The notes: a model not told the origin generated them from the letters alone. Positions 21,223 to 49,811 are shown, counted from the stretch's first letter. The stretch is 64,000 nt of DNA from Anaeramoeba flamelloides (GCA_027625915.1 JANTQA010000051.1:3782501-3846500); one strand, 5' to 3'. A program made the numbers and translations.

Positions 21223-23355
21223 TTATTCAATTAATGATTGTAATAAGTTTATAAATTCACCAATTTCTATTCGTGGGTTTTGAAATTTATTTTCCTCAAA
21301 ATCCCAAGAACATTGTTCTAAAATTGAAACTATATTATGAAATTTTGTTTGATATTTTTGACATTTCTCTACTTGTGTATAATGTTCCAGGGTAATGATC
21401 ATATCATAAATATAATAACTAATGTTTTCAAATGAAGATGTTGATTGCAGCATTTCTATGATACTAAGTCCAATAATTTTATCAAAAAAGTTTTTTGTTT
21501 CAATGTTAATTTCTTTTTTAATTTTATTAACTTGTGCTTGTTCACCAATCTTTGGTTTCTTTTCATCTTTGACCTCTTCTTCTTCTTCTTTTATCTCTTT
21601 TTCTTCTAATACATTGCCAATTTTTTCTTTGTTATCTTTGTCATTTTCATTTTCTTTTCCTTCTTCATCTTTTTCCTTTTCATTTTGTTTTTCAAAATTA
21701 TTCTGATCTTCATTTTGTTCTTTTTCTTTTTCTTTTTCTTTTCCTTTTCCTTCTTCTTCTTTTAGATCTTTTTCTTGTTCTTTTTGTATTTCTTTTTGAT
21801 CTTCATTTTCGTCTTCTTTTTTTATTTCTCTTTCTTCATTATCATTTTTTTTTTCAAAAGTATTCTGATCTTCATTTTGTTCTTTTTCTTTTTCTTTTCC
21901 TTCTTCTTCTTTTTCTATTTCGATTTCCACATTATTAACATTTCTCTCATTGTTCTCATTTTCATTTTCTTTATTATTAGTAATATTATTGTTATGTGAT
22001 AAAATAAATAAATGAAAAATTTTCTGTAAATCTTCTTGACGATTTGGTAAATGTGATTTAACTTTTTCCAAATTATCTAAAACCTGAGAAATTGTAATTT
22101 CTTGGCCATTTATTCCGATCTGTAAAAGATCACAAGCAGTATTTGATAATTCTTCAATTACTTTTATTTGCCATTGGCTACCATTATCTAAAGGTGTGCA
22201 ATTTATTTTTAAGGTTTCGACCATATCATGGGGATCATTAACATTATTTCTATTGGAACTCCAATTTGAATGTAAATCCTGATTTTTAACATACAATTTG
22301 CCCAACAAAAGTTCATACAAAATTACCCCTAAAGAGAAAATATTGGTATTTTTTGTTACATTATAGGTAAAAATTGAACCTGAGGTATTATAATAATCAT
22401 GATCTCCTTTGTAATATAAATGGCCAATTTTGATTTTACCGTCATGTGTTATTTTGATTGCATCTGTGCTTAAACATTGATGACTGAAATTATACTTTTC
22501 ATGTAAATCCTTTAAAGCCACGGAAATTTGATGTATAATATAATATATTATTCTGGGATCAAATAATTCTCTATTATTATTCATATTTGAAATAATTAGA
22601 CGTAAATTTGGCATTTCAAAATATTCTGTTACAAGGACTAAGGATTTTTTTTTACGAGAAATTTCATAAAAATAGCCATAAAATTTTTCAAATTTTTGAT
22701 CATTTTGGATTTTAAATAATGGATTTGTCTCTTTTAGAAAAAATTCTGGATAATTTGTAAAATCATTGACGTAAAATTTGTTTAATAAAAGAATTTTTTC
22801 TTTCATTTTATTTTTCATTTTGCTGCTGCTGCTGCTGTTATATAATTTTAAAACTTTTAATTGTTTCCAACACTTTCCACCTGGTAAAATTTCATCCAAA
22901 ACTTTATAGTTTTCGCCAATTTCAAACCAATATTTAAAATAGAGACTACTTTTCAGAAAATCATAAATGAAATTCTCACCATATAATTCATTTGTAATTA
23001 GTGTATTTTTTAATTGGCTGATTGGTAAAGTTTGATTTTCAATGTCTTTTGTGCTATTAATATATTTTTCATAACTGAAAGTTTCTATCAAGTATATTTT
23101 TAATAAAATATATAATTTTGTTTTACCAAAATATTTTGTAAGATATATAGGTGTAAGATTTGATCTATCTTTTTGTTTGTATGTTTTCGAACGGGGCAAA
23201 AGTATTGCCGCTAATTTTATATCAGAATAATATACACAATAATGTAATAAGGTATTTCCAAAACTATCAGTTATTTGACTAACTGGAAAGTCATTTTTAA
23301 TTAACATTCTTATTTGATCATCAAATTCACCACTGAGCGCATAATCAAAGATTTT
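21223..23355 (-). CDS. Ankyrin-repeat / protein kinase-like (pseudokinase) protein, 5' end not found
   Basis: The open frame runs 23355-21223. The first ATG is at 23307, but the reading frame is coding-like 16 codons further up (FDYALSGEFDDQIR) to an AAAG acceptor at 23356, so this is probably an internal exon and the first exon is missing. N-terminal ankyrin repeats (SFGNTLLHYCVYYSD, then NLTPIYLTKYFGK) are followed by a kinase-like fold: LKVLKL, then HQCLSTDAIKITHDGKIKIG and IFSLGVILYELLLG. The HRD motif reads HQC, the catalytic-loop Asn is Ala, and the DFG Asp is His, so catalysis is unlikely. About residues 450-620 are a Glu/Lys/Asn repeat tract; the last 95 residues form a helical domain (NFFDKIIGLSIIEML). 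Probably a signalling scaffold. Tandem EKEKEQNEDQN copies show recent internal duplication. Confidence 0.75.
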   Translation of the reverse strand, partial: KIFDYALSGEFDDQIRMLIKNDFPVSQITDSFGNTLLHYCVYYSDIKLAAILLPRSKTYKQKDRSNLTPIYLTKYFGKTKLYILLKIYLIETFSYEKYINSTKDIENQTLPISQLKNTLITNELYGENFIYDFLKSSLYFKYWFEIGENYKVLDEILPGGKCWKQLKVLKLYNSSSSSKMKNKMKEKILLLNKFYVNDFTNYPEFFLKETNPLFKIQNDQKFEKFYGYFYEISRKKKSLVLVTEYFEMPNLRLIISNMNNNRELFDPRIIYYIIHQISVALKDLHEKYNFSHQCLSTDAIKITHDGKIKIGHLYYKGDHDYYNTSGSIFTYNVTKNTNIFSLGVILYELLLGKLYVKNQDLHSNWSSNRNNVNDPHDMVETLKINCTPLDNGSQWQIKVIEELSNTACDLLQIGINGQEITISQVLDNLEKVKSHLPNRQEDLQKIFHLFILSHNNNITNNKENENENNERNVNNVEIEIEKEEEGKEKEKEQNEDQNTFEKKNDNEEREIKKEDENEDQKEIQKEQEKDLKEEEGKGKEKEKEKEQNEDQNNFEKQNEKEKDEEGKENENDKDNKEKIGNVLEEKEIKEEEEEVKDEKKPKIGEQAQVNKIKKEINIETKNFFDKIIGLSIIEMLQSTSSFENISYYIYDMIITLEHYTQVEKCQKYQTKFHNIVSILEQCSWDFEENKFQNPRIEIGEFINLLQSLIE

Positions 23356-23947
23356 CTTTTTTTATTTTAAGTTTTTTTATTTATTAATAAATAAAGTTGT
23401 AAATAATAAGAATAAAGAACGTTATTGATTTTTCGATTTTTTCTTTTATTAATTTCCTTTTTCAAATTGTTTGATTTCCCCCAGCCACTTTTTTTTTGTT
23501 TTTTTTTTAGGTCTTTTGGAGAAGGTATAAGATTTTTAAAATCATTATAAGAATTTAAACGATTTTTATAGAGAATTTTTTCCCTTTTCCTTTTATATTT
23601 GATTTTTATTTTTTCTTTTTTTCTTTTTTATTAATCTTTTCCTTTCCTTTCTTTTCTTTCTTTCTTTCTTTTTTTTTTCATTAAAGAAGTGAATACTAAA
23701 TTCAAAATGTTTGCAATAAAGTTTTTTTTTAATTTTTAAAATTAAAAGACAATTTATTAAATTGTATTTTTATTTCTTTAGGAATTTGTTTGAATATGAT
23801 AAAAAAGAAATTTTCAAATTTTGAACAACTTTTTTTTAAAAAAAATATTTTTGAAAAGTATAATATTAGATGCTACTTATAAAATAAAGAAGATTGGATA
23901 AAATCAATTTGGGGTAATATTATCTTTTTTAGAAAAAAAAGATAACG
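23356..23947. other. T-rich upstream region of the pseudokinase gene
   Basis: Pyrimidine tracts (ttttcttt runs) at 23570-23680. A first exon of the minus-strand gene is expected here or beyond but could not be identified. Confidence 0.35.
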
Positions 23948-24121
23948 TAAATCACAGAAATCACAGATATAAAAAAAAAAATGTAAAGCCAAAGCACACC
24001 CAAATCATTTTTTGAGTTTTTGTCATTTTTTTAAATAGGCCGATTCGATTTTCATGAAAAAATAATTGGCTGCTTTATTTTTTATGATTTCTGTTAATTT
24101 CTGTGATTTCTGTGACTTTAA
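23948..24121. mobile_element. Short inverted-repeat element, 174 bp
   Basis: Ends GTAAATCACAGAAATCACAG and TTCTGTGATTTCTGTGACTT are inverted copies about 130 bp apart. Probably a small MITE; no clear target duplication. Confidence 0.5.
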
Positions 24122-24399
24122 TTCTAAAAAAATCATTTTTTTTTTTTTTTATCTTTTTTTTAATAATCTCCTTTTTTTAGGATTGAAAGAAAAAATAATC
24201 AAATGATTGTAATTTAAGGATTTCTATGAATTATGTATCTAATTAAAAAATGATCCAATTTTCACAACCTATTTTTAATTACAGAGATGAAATAAACAAT
24301 TTTTTTTTGAACAAAAAAAATCATATTGACCATTTTCACAAGAAGGCGGCCAATTATAAATTGGAATTATTTTCCTAAAAATGGTGATAAAAAACATAC

Positions 24400-25230
24400 T
24401 CCCCATAATCTACTAGTTTTGTATCTTATAAGAACAAAATTATCTTTTTTTAAGATATTAGTGTATACCACGAAGAAGTCTAAAATTAAAGTATATTGTT
24501 AATATTTTATGTAAATTATATTAAAGCTTCAGATTTCAAATGTCTCTTAAAAATCGATTAGTCAAGTAGTAATACTAAAAGTTGCATCTTATCAATTTAA
24601 AAAATGATCCTTTATATTAGTAAAAAAATCGAAAGAATTTCAGAAAAAAATCTCCATTTTATACATATTTAAAGGTTAAATTATCAATATTCAGACTACA
24701 AAGTTGCAAAATATCTTTTTTAAATTTGAATCGAAATGTCGATTGGTTGTTAAAAAATTTATTTTTTAAAAATTAAATAATTGACTCAATCGAGAGATTA
24801 TTTTGATATATTATTTTGCGGAATATGGGAAATATGTCGAAAATACAACTATATTTATTTTAAGAAAACTAAAGTAATCATTCTTTATGTTTTTATGTTG
24901 ATGATTATTGAGATAAATCTTGAAATTAAAAAATCGAAAAAAAAATTGTTACTTTTTGTGAGTTCTAAATATGGATTATTAAATATCAGTAAAACTATTA
25001 TTTTGATTTTCTATTTTTTGATTTGGAAAAGGGATTAAAAAAAAATAATTCAAAAAATGAAAATTTTTAATTGTGATCCTTAGTAAAAAATGTAATAATT
25101 TATTGTTCATAATATTTAAAATAGATTTTTTAGAAACCATTGGGAACTAGATAGCACTAATATAATTTACATTCAATTACAAACGTACTTTAATTAAAGA
25201 AGAATCTATGGTGATTCTAGTCTTAACATT
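24400..25230 (+). repeat. Dispersed repeat Y, copy 2
   Basis: Matches 14930-15760 in the same order, about 75-80 percent by eye. Non-coding. Confidence 0.6.
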
Positions 25231-25322
25231 TAAATATGAGGAAAAAGTTTCCAAGTAATAAATTGGAATTGTTGATTTCTCTCAATTTGTGTGGAACTTT
25301 TGAATGTTTGTTGTAATATTTT

Positions 25323-25538
25323 TTGATAGAACTAACAATTCTAAATTACGGGAATATTCAAGAATTGAAAAGACGACAAGGAGGCATTACTGGGTATCCA
25401 TTTCAAATGTCATCAAATATCAAGCACAATTACAACAAAAATTTCTTTTCAAAGCCATCTATCACAAAAAGAACAATGAAATCTAGGAAAAAATTAAAAC
25501 CAGATCCTATTTATATACAGTTATTGAAATTCGTTTAG
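25323..25538 (+). CDS. Small open frame, possible terminal exon, convergent with UBA/ankyrin gene
   Basis: Encodes 71 aa, Lys/Asn/Pro-containing (LKRRQGGITGYPFQMSSN, ending DPIYIQLLKFV), with codon use and base composition like the real exons here and unlike the surrounding repeat. Its last 32 bases overlap the final exon of the minus-strand gene, tail to tail. The upstream flank is repeat Y, so an upstream exon may have been separated. No family recognised; it may be untranslated. Confidence 0.28.
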   Translation: MIELTILNYGNIQELKRRQGGITGYPFQMSSNIKHNYNKNFFSKPSITKRTMKSRKKLKPDPIYIQLLKFV

Positions 25539-26621
25539 CACCACTACCACATAGAAACACAACTTTCTTATCAAATTGTTTTGAGAAAAAAAATGAAAAA
25601 AAGAAAAAAAAAGAAAAAAAAAGAAAAAAAAAGAAAAAAGGAAAAAAAGAAAAAACGAAAGAAAAAAAAGAAAAAAAATTACGTCAATTGTGTTTTGTTT
25701 AACTTCAAGGTAACTCTTTGTAGAAACCTTCTCAAACTTTTGAATAATTTTTTCTTTTGATTCCTTTTCATCCAATTTCCATCTTCGGTAAGGATCGCCT
25801 TTTGAGTACTGCATTACTTGGTTTTTGATAATTTGTGATTTGATCCTCATAAAGGGAGAAATTCCGTTGGTATTTTTTTGGAAAGGATCATACCCATTTT
25901 TAATAAACAAAGTGATAAAATCATGCATTTCAAATTTGACTGCACTTAGAAACATCTTTTTATTGATTAAATCGTCCTTTGTGTATTTCACTATGATTCT
26001 TGAGCACTCGTAATCTTCGTTTTGAAAAGCGATCTGGAGAGAAGTTTTGTTGTCCATATTGCTGGCTATTGTTGCGTCTGCACCGTTTTCAAGCAAAACT
26101 TGCAAAAATTCTGGCTTTTGTCTCTTCACTGACTGTACGACACAGGTGTCGTTAAAGCCTTCACTTTGGTTTAAGTTAAGACCCGATTTACAGATCTTTT
26201 CAACAATTGCCATTTGATCTTGATCAATTGCTTTGATTAAACAATCAATGTCTGGGATTATTTTTAAACGCTCTAACCGATCTAAATATTTCATTGTTTT
26301 GACATTATCGTTTTGGAGAATTGAATAGAGAATGTCATGGTTTGTGGGGGTTTTCTCACTAACCTGATCGAAAATAAAATTGCTTTCTTCTTTTTCTTCT
26401 TCTTGTTCTTCTTCTTCTTCTTCATCAGCAAAATTTTGATCCAAGTCTTCGTTGTCAGCGTTGTTTGTCATTAAGGTTCCATTACTTGAATTTTGGAAAA
26501 AGTAATTTATTGCTTCCTCTAAATCATTGTTATTGTATTGTAAACATTTTGTGGAATCACTTTTTGAACAATTACAGATTTCCATCAACTGAGTTATTTT
26601 TATTTCGTCACTAAAAGACAT
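25507..26621 (-). CDS. UBA-like / ankyrin-repeat protein, 2 exons
   Basis: Exon 1 is 26621-25683 (313 codons), ending ATTGAC before GTAATT; exon 2 is 25566-25507, starting after AAG and ending KRISITVYK plus stop (332 aa in all). Residues 5-45 form a UBA-like helix bundle (ITQLMEIC, then KCLQYNNNDLEEAINYFF), a ubiquitin-binding fold. Residues 60-80 are poly-Glu. About 95-290 carry four to five ankyrin repeats (FLQVLLENGADATI, ITLFIKNGYDPFQKN). A role as a ubiquitin-linked adaptor is plausible but inferred. The 116-nt intron is almost pure pyrimidine on the coding strand, built of TTTTTTTTC units. Without splicing the protein would end in a long Phe tract, which argues for the intron. Confidence 0.78.
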
Positions 26622-27857
26622 AGCCGCTACAGATTGATAAAAAGAAAGGAATTTTGTTGGGAAAAAAAGAAAAAATTAAAAAATGGTCAATTTTATTTCT
26701 GGTTATTGAAAAGATCAACATCAGAGCATTTAAAGATCTTTTATCGTGAGAGGGCTTTGCTCAAAAAAGGATTATTATTGATAGTTTAGGAACAGAATAT
26801 AAAAATTTATAATCAAGAGAGGAGCACTAGATCAAAAAAAGTTTTGGCTATTTTACAATATTAAGTTAATTCATAAATTCCAGATTTACATTTTATGTTT
26901 TTATAAAGCTTTACTTAGTATAAGTGAAATCCTTTTTCATTTGTTTGTAATTATTTTTTAATAAAAGATCTTTTAGATATTCATTTTATTTTTATATAAA
27001 ATTTTATTTTTATATGTCCTTCTTAAAAAAAAGTACTATTTTTTTATTATTAATATTTTTCGAAATCTAACATATAACTTAATTCAATTAAACACTGGGA
27101 TAAATTTTTTTAGAATAAAAACACTCGAAACTTTTGAATATCGAAAATATTTTTTGAAAATACTTTGTACTTTTTTATTTTTTTTTGAAAAATTGGGGTT
27201 GAGAAAAGTTTGAAAGCAAAGAATTAGTTAATATATTAAATTAGAATGCTTTTCCAGAGAGTTTATCCTTTTAGTTTTACTTTTTTTTTTTAATTTTACC
27301 ATTTAAAACTAAAAAAAACATTTGAGGACCAAATTAGTGCCTTTTGTGAAAAGAAAATTCCCATAATTTAGAATATGTTTTAGTAAATGAGTTAAAACAA
27401 GATCTTGAATCTAAAAATATACATAAATTCAAGTTTGAATTCAATCATTTTGGCAAAAAATGTTTTCAAGAAAAAGTTAAATTGAAACTTTATTTATTAT
27501 TATTTTTTCATTTAGTTTTTTTAATTGTATTAATGGAAAGTATTTGATCAGTTTTCCATTTTTTAGTGTTTTTTTTTTCGTAGGGACATATAAACTTTTA
27601 TTTTTATATAAACTTATATTTATATATATAACTTTTATTTTTAAATAAATTTTTTTCTCAAAGATTAAAAAGATTATTCTACCTTTGTTATAAGGCAATG
27701 TTCACCTTAAAGTCAATTTTTTATTTTTTAACCCTTATTCCACAAGATTCCCAAAATTCTTTTTTTACTTTACTTGTTTCTCAGTGTTTTTGAGTTTTCA
27801 AAGTGAACATTGAAAAACAATTTACTTCAGCTCTTCCAACCCTAACATGAATTTTTT
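26622..27857. other. Intergenic AT-rich sequence
   Basis: No gene or repeat that I can support. Confidence 0.35.
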
Positions 27858-28193
27858 TAGTATCAAATTTTGGTGTTGATATAGATTTTTAAAAGGTTCA
27901 AAATGAGAATAAGAAATCTCATTTTAATAAATTTTTTTATATATCAGCTCATATGATAATACTTCAAATAGGATCAAAAAAAATTCATTTTTTCAAAGTA
28001 AATTTTAAGGAGTTTCTATACGAATTTTCGATATTTTGAGTCCTTTTGAGTTCTGAATATTTTTTTCTTTGTATCTCAGTAAAAATTCTTGAATATTGGT
28101 TCTTTTAAGATAATTTTTTTTTCAGTATGAGAATAATAAACCTCATATTCAACTTCTTAAAAAACTTATATCAACATCAAAATTTAATATTGA
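27858..28193. mobile_element. Fold-back element, about 335 bp
   Basis: Left arm (TTTTGGTGTTGATATAGA, then aaaatgagaataagaaatctc) and right arm (their inverted, diverged copies) are about 70 bp each around a 200-bp spacer. Confidence 0.5.
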
Positions 28194-30094
28194 AAAATTT
28201 TAAAGTTAGCTTTTGAAAGACTATTTATTTTTTCAAAGGTATAATTAATTTCCAGAATAGAATGTTAAGTTGATTTGTTTAATCTACCATTGGGAAATGT
28301 TACATGGTTGACCAATTTTTCTTATCTTAATATTCTATTATTGTATTGTATTTTATGTTTGAAAATAAATTTTTTCAATAAATTATTTTTGAGAGGAAGC
28401 ACTTTAAATATCAAAACCAAACAATACCATAAATAAATAAAAAGAAGTTTTTCAGTTCGAATTTTAAATGTATAAAAGGCTTAAAGTACTTGCTTCTGGT
28501 TTATCACTCTTATTCTAATTTAACTTATTTTAAAATTATAAAAGAAACAATATGTAATTAGATCAAAAAAAAAAAAAAAAAAATCCTAAATCATCTTTCA
28601 ATCTATTATTTTATGCTAAAATTTTATTAGAAATAATTTGATTTTTCAACCAACTTTTTACAAAAAAATGATTCAGTTGAGTGGTTGTTTTAACTGAAGA
28701 GAAATAACAATATATAATTTGTTTAATGATATCTATTATCTTGGGTATTTATAATGTTATCAAATCTAATAAAATAATTATTTGGGATTAAAGGATTATT
28801 CCTAAATTGAAGTATTTTCTATTTTAAAAGTTCAGTAAACAAGTAAACCAGGTCTAAAATCAGAAATAAAAATATTTTTCTATTCTGATCACTGTTTTTC
28901 TTTGTTTCTTTTTATTTATTTTTCATAATTAATTGATTTTTTGGAAGATCTTTTGTATTTTTCCAAATTATTATTTTTCTAATTCTAAAATAACTTAAAA
29001 TTTCTTGAAAAGTTATAAAGTGTTTAAATTAGAATTTATTATTAAAACTGGTATTACTACTGGTATTAAGATTTGTAATTAAATTTTTTTTTAATAGTAT
29101 CTCACAATTCCAAATAATTACTCTTTTTATTTTCATGTTATTGGGAATCGTACCACAACTGATAAATTGATAAGACAGTTTAAAAGAATAATTAATAGGA
29201 ATTAACTGATTTTAATAAATTCAAAAAATTATGAAGTTAAAAGATTGGAAAAGTAATAGAAAAGGATATTTTTTTTATATTATTATTGAGATTTATTTTG
29301 TTACTTTGATTAATTTATTTGAGTAAATATTGTAAAAGTTTTTATTAAATCCAATTTATTTTAAAAGTTCTAATAAAGGAGAGATTTTGTAGTTACGAGA
29401 ATCCCAAAAGAATTATTATGAAAATTTTTGATGTTTCTACCTGATAAAAACAAAATCTAGATTATTATTTTATTAATAATAAAATAGTGACAAAATCATT
29501 TCAAGAAAGGCAAAAAAAAAAAAAAATAAATTATTTAATAATTAGCATGAAATTGAATAATTTTACTATAATATTATCAAATAATATGATTTATTATTGA
29601 AAGGATATTAAACTATTAAAAAAATAATTCTACATGACATATCAACTATGTTTGGAATTCTCTTTTCTAAAGTAAAATTTTGAAAAAAAAATAATTAATA
29701 AAATTATTTTTTGAGATCTCTAGGATATTTGGATTTGGCGAATATTTGCCAATATTAGTATTTAATAAATTATTATTAATATAATATGAAAATATAAAGC
29801 GGTTTTTGAGTATTAGATTCTCAAAAAATCATCTCCAGAAAAAAAAAAAGGAATAAATTTCTAAAAATTTAATTTTTTATAATTTTGAATTTTCCTAAAA
29901 TTATAATTGTCAATATTACTAAAATAAAAGTTTTACATTTGTTTTTTGAGATTTTTGGGTAATCTAGAACTAAGAGTTACTAATATAATCTTTCATAAAA
30001 CATCACATAGACCAATTCCATTAGTTATTGTTATGTGACTACCCCTCAAGTAATTTTGTAAAAAGAAAGTTAAATATCTCTAATATATATAAAC
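28194..30094. other. Intergenic AT-rich sequence
   Basis: Near 28240-28345 is a small inverted pair around AATAGAATGTTAAG, also present inside the transposon at 57877 (near 58048). Otherwise nothing recognised. Confidence 0.35.
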
Positions 30095-30785
30095 TATTTT
30101 TCAAACAAAAGGGCACACCTCTCAAATCGTCAATACCATCGAATTTGATTGTTAATAAGATAATTGCTTATTGGTGATTTTCATTTTAATTATTCATTTT
30201 TTCATTTTTTGCTTTTTTATTTTTGGATATAGAACAGTTGGAAAATGAAAAAGCAAGATAAGTAGAAACCAATTTGGAAATAATCTATAAGTTTATAAAC
30301 GGAAACAATTTAAGTTTGATTTCGAATGAGCTAGATATAGGAATTAAGAAAGACCAATATTGGATTGATGCATGGTACAAAGAAAAAAGAAATAAAGAAA
30401 AAAAATTCCAACAAAATACCCAGATGAATTATGGCTTTATCTTGAAAATAAGACTTTAAAGAACAAAAGTTTGACGTGTAAAGAATTATCAATAAAATTT
30501 AAAGAATTTTTCTCAATTCACCTTGTTCAATGGCTTTTATTGATTTTATAATTTTTTTCTTTATTCTTTAGAAAACGAGATTTTTCATTTCAAATAAAAG
30601 GGCACAAAAATTTTTAAAATATTGAATTTCAATTTTTATTGTTTTGTTTTAATGAGTTTTAAAGATTCAGTTGAGCGTTTTTTTATGTTTTATAGCGTAT
30701 CTTAGATTTTAGAATGATACTACAATTAATTTAATTCACTTATGAATAATTGTTGAAATTATTTGTGTACTTTTATTTGAAAAAG
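30095..30785 (+). mobile_element. Decayed DNA transposon with helix-turn-helix coding remnant
   Basis: Ends ttttcaaacaaaagggcaca and tgtgtacttttatttgaaaa are inverted copies; a second internal copy of the end lies near 30588. Inside, 30262-30460 encodes a helix-turn-helix-like stretch (IYKFINGNNLSLISNELDIG, then YWIDAWYK) followed by LTCKELSIKFKEF, the two-HTH layout of Tc1/mariner transposase N-termini. No catalytic domain is seen. It may be a relative of the source of transposase for CAGTC MITEs, but end sequences differ. Confidence 0.45.
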
Positions 30786-30790
30786 AGTTA

Positions 30791-30797
<7 letters not shown>

Positions 30798-30822
<25 letters not shown>

Positions 30823-30833
30823 CGGATAATTTG
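30798..30833. repeat. (AT)n microsatellite
   Basis: About 18 uninterrupted AT units. Confidence 0.85.
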
Positions 30834-31632
30834 ATAGAAAATAATTTGTTGATTTATTGGTGAAGTTAGCGTTTTTTTGATTAAAATTTTTTAAATATTA
30901 AATGTAAAAATGCTTGTAATCCATGAGAAAAAAATTTGATATTAAAAAATAATTCTCTATTGAAACTAATCTTTTTGAAAACAATAATATTGTATTATAT
31001 TAAATACTAAATTTTAACCTTAGAAATTATTCATTTGATAAAAAATAATAAGCTAGATCGAAAATTAAAGAAAAGGTTAACATATATTTGAAATCTGTGA
31101 TAAGTAGAAAAATATTGTTATTAGCTAAAAATCAAAAACAGGGGCAGATTTTTCATCAGAAAAAATTTGTTTAATTGTTTTTTTTTTTTTAATAATAATG
31201 TATTTTATTAAAGTATTAAGTAATAATAACCAATATAGCATAATAAATAAATATATAGTGTAATCATTTTATTTTTTGAACGACAAATGATAAAAGAAAA
31301 AAAAATAATAATCAAAATTGCTCCTAATTTTGAAATTTGGTTTATATAAATCACACATTAAAAATATCTTAATTCTACCCCAATAAATTAAAAAATATTG
31401 ACAATTGATAATAATAAACCATCACTAAAGGAATTATTTATGTTTACAATATCCGAAAAATGGAAGAATAATTCTCTATTTTCAGTGTTAAGAATTGTTA
31501 TTTTTGTCCTTTGTTGATTATTATTTTTCTACTTTTAAATTTTAATTTTTTTTATCTTTCTTTAGGTACTCTTAACTTATAGTGATCAATAAAAATGACA
31601 AAAAAAAAAAAAAAATAAATAAAAAGTTAATA

Positions 31633-31797
31633 TACTTTCAGTTCCACTTTTAAGGTACAAATTTTCAACAGCATTTAAGGTATAAAAAATATCTCAAATT
31701 AAGGCACAAAATTCAAATTCTAATAAAATAATTTGAGATTTTTATGTTCCTTAAATTTCGTTGAAATTTTGTGTTTTAAAAGGGGAACTGACTGAAA
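31633..31797. mobile_element. CAGTC MITE family, old copy
   Basis: Degenerate palindrome with recognisable arms (CAGTTCCACTTTTAAGG and its inverse near 31780) and internal CTCAAATTAAGGCACAAAAT. More diverged and shorter than the right-hand cluster, so older. Confidence 0.65.
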
Positions 31798-31802
31798 TTA
31801 TA

Positions 31803-32100
31803 AATATAATATCTAATTATCTTAATAGACTAATCATAATTTTAATAAAAAAATTGTTTAGTTAAAGTTAATCTTTTAATTTTTTTAAAAAATCCATTTT
31901 TTTTGAACAAATTATTTGTATTCACCAAATGATTTTATATTCTAAATCTCTTTGAATTTAAAAATCCAAACAGGAATTTCGTTTACAATTATCAATATTT
32001 TTGGGTATATGAAATTCTTTATTTATCTCGAAAATAGTTGAAACTCTATGTTTTACAAAATTCAATATTTACACTTATATGTTTTAAGAAATTTGCAATT
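31803..32100. mobile_element. Nested-palindrome element, family P, degraded copy
   Basis: Follows the order of copy 1 at 7421-7802 (tcttaatagactaat, aattttaat, an ACTCTATGTTTTACAAAATT end) but the left arm is missing or eroded. It directly adjoins the old MITE. Confidence 0.5.
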
Positions 32101-33206
32101 TTCCCAAAAATCATATTACTTTTGGTTATTCCCACGGGAAGGTGTTCTTGTTAAAAAACTGATGATGTAATGAATAATATCAAATTTTGGAAAGTAAATT
32201 GGCATATAAAAGCAACACTTTTTCTAGAATTAGGGTTGTTAAAATAATGAGTGAATAAAAGTTTTATCATGTTTCAAAATATAAAGCTTGCGTTTATGTT
32301 ATAGAAGGCATAAACACTAACGGTTCATAGAAACCGGCAATAAACCCCAATAACTCTAGTATTGATTTCTAAAAGTACTATGATTTAAAAAAAGTATACG
32401 AAAAATAATGAATTAAATTGGAACATTTATCATCTCAAAAATAGAGTAAATTTTCATTAAATTTTTCACAATCAAAAAAACATCAAAAAAAAACAAAAAA
32501 ATTGTGAATATTATAAAACATTTTTGAACTAAATTACATTCCCAATTAAATTTTACGGAAGAGATCAAGGATTTGAGCTTATAAATTGATTTGAAATTAG
32601 ACATACTACCCATCAGTTTCTTGGATGTTCCATTGTAACAGAAGAAAAAAAAATCATTGATTATTATTACGAAACACAGATTATTTTTGTTAGGCACCAA
32701 TTATTTTGATCAATGAACAGTTTTTTTGTAAAGTAAAATATTTAGGAGTATGAGTAAAAAATCATAAAGACTTGAACCTCTACTAAAATTGGTTATCTAC
32801 ACTACACATTACAAATTCATCAGATTCATTTTTCTATAAAGCAACAATTATGATCATATAATTTTCAATAAATTCGAAAATAAATTAGCTTTTCGTCTAT
32901 TCTTGTTACTGAGAACTTGACACATTTTTAATATATGTAAAGATTTGATATTTGGCTTTTAAAATTGATCAAATGTGAGGAAACCGAAATAGATATTGTA
33001 AAAAAAAGAGAGTCATAAAAATGATTTATGTCGATTAAACACAAATAGATTCCTTTGGAAAAAAATTTGTGTATCAAAAAAATATCAAAATACCTTGTTT
33101 CTTGAATATACTGAATTGCTTCTGTTGTTATTTTCCTTTGTTTGATAATTGTCAAAAAACCAAAAACATTTTTTTCAACTTATTGAATTAAAGCTAATAT
33201 TTCAAA
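32101..33206. other. Upstream region of the long ankyrin gene
   Basis: About 32540-32620 resembles 34340-34430 in inverted orientation (core CAAATCCTTGATCTC). Minus-strand coding-like bits near 32600 and 33100-33155 lack starts and splice partners, so I do not call a gene. Confidence 0.35.
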
Positions 33207-49700
<16,494 letters not shown>

Positions 49701-49811
49701 GTAATCAACTATCCAGTCTTCTTTTTATCTTTAATTTTTTTTTTTTTTTTTCAATATTATGCTATGAGGGGGGTGTTAATTCCTCTTGTTTGCACTAATT
49801 CTTAAACTATT

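Noticed and set aside
21422-21999. Plus-strand Phe/Ser-rich frames opposite the pseudokinase gene
   Set aside because: Shadows of the Glu/Lys tract on the other strand.
24781-25038. 85-codon plus-strand frame
   Set aside because: Inside repeat Y copy 2; the frame is broken in copy 1.
32928-33155. Minus-strand frame divergent from the ankyrin gene (TIIKQRKITTEAIQYIQETR)
   Set aside because: Begins with TTG, no in-frame ATG upstream, and quickly becomes non-coding; kept only as a remark.
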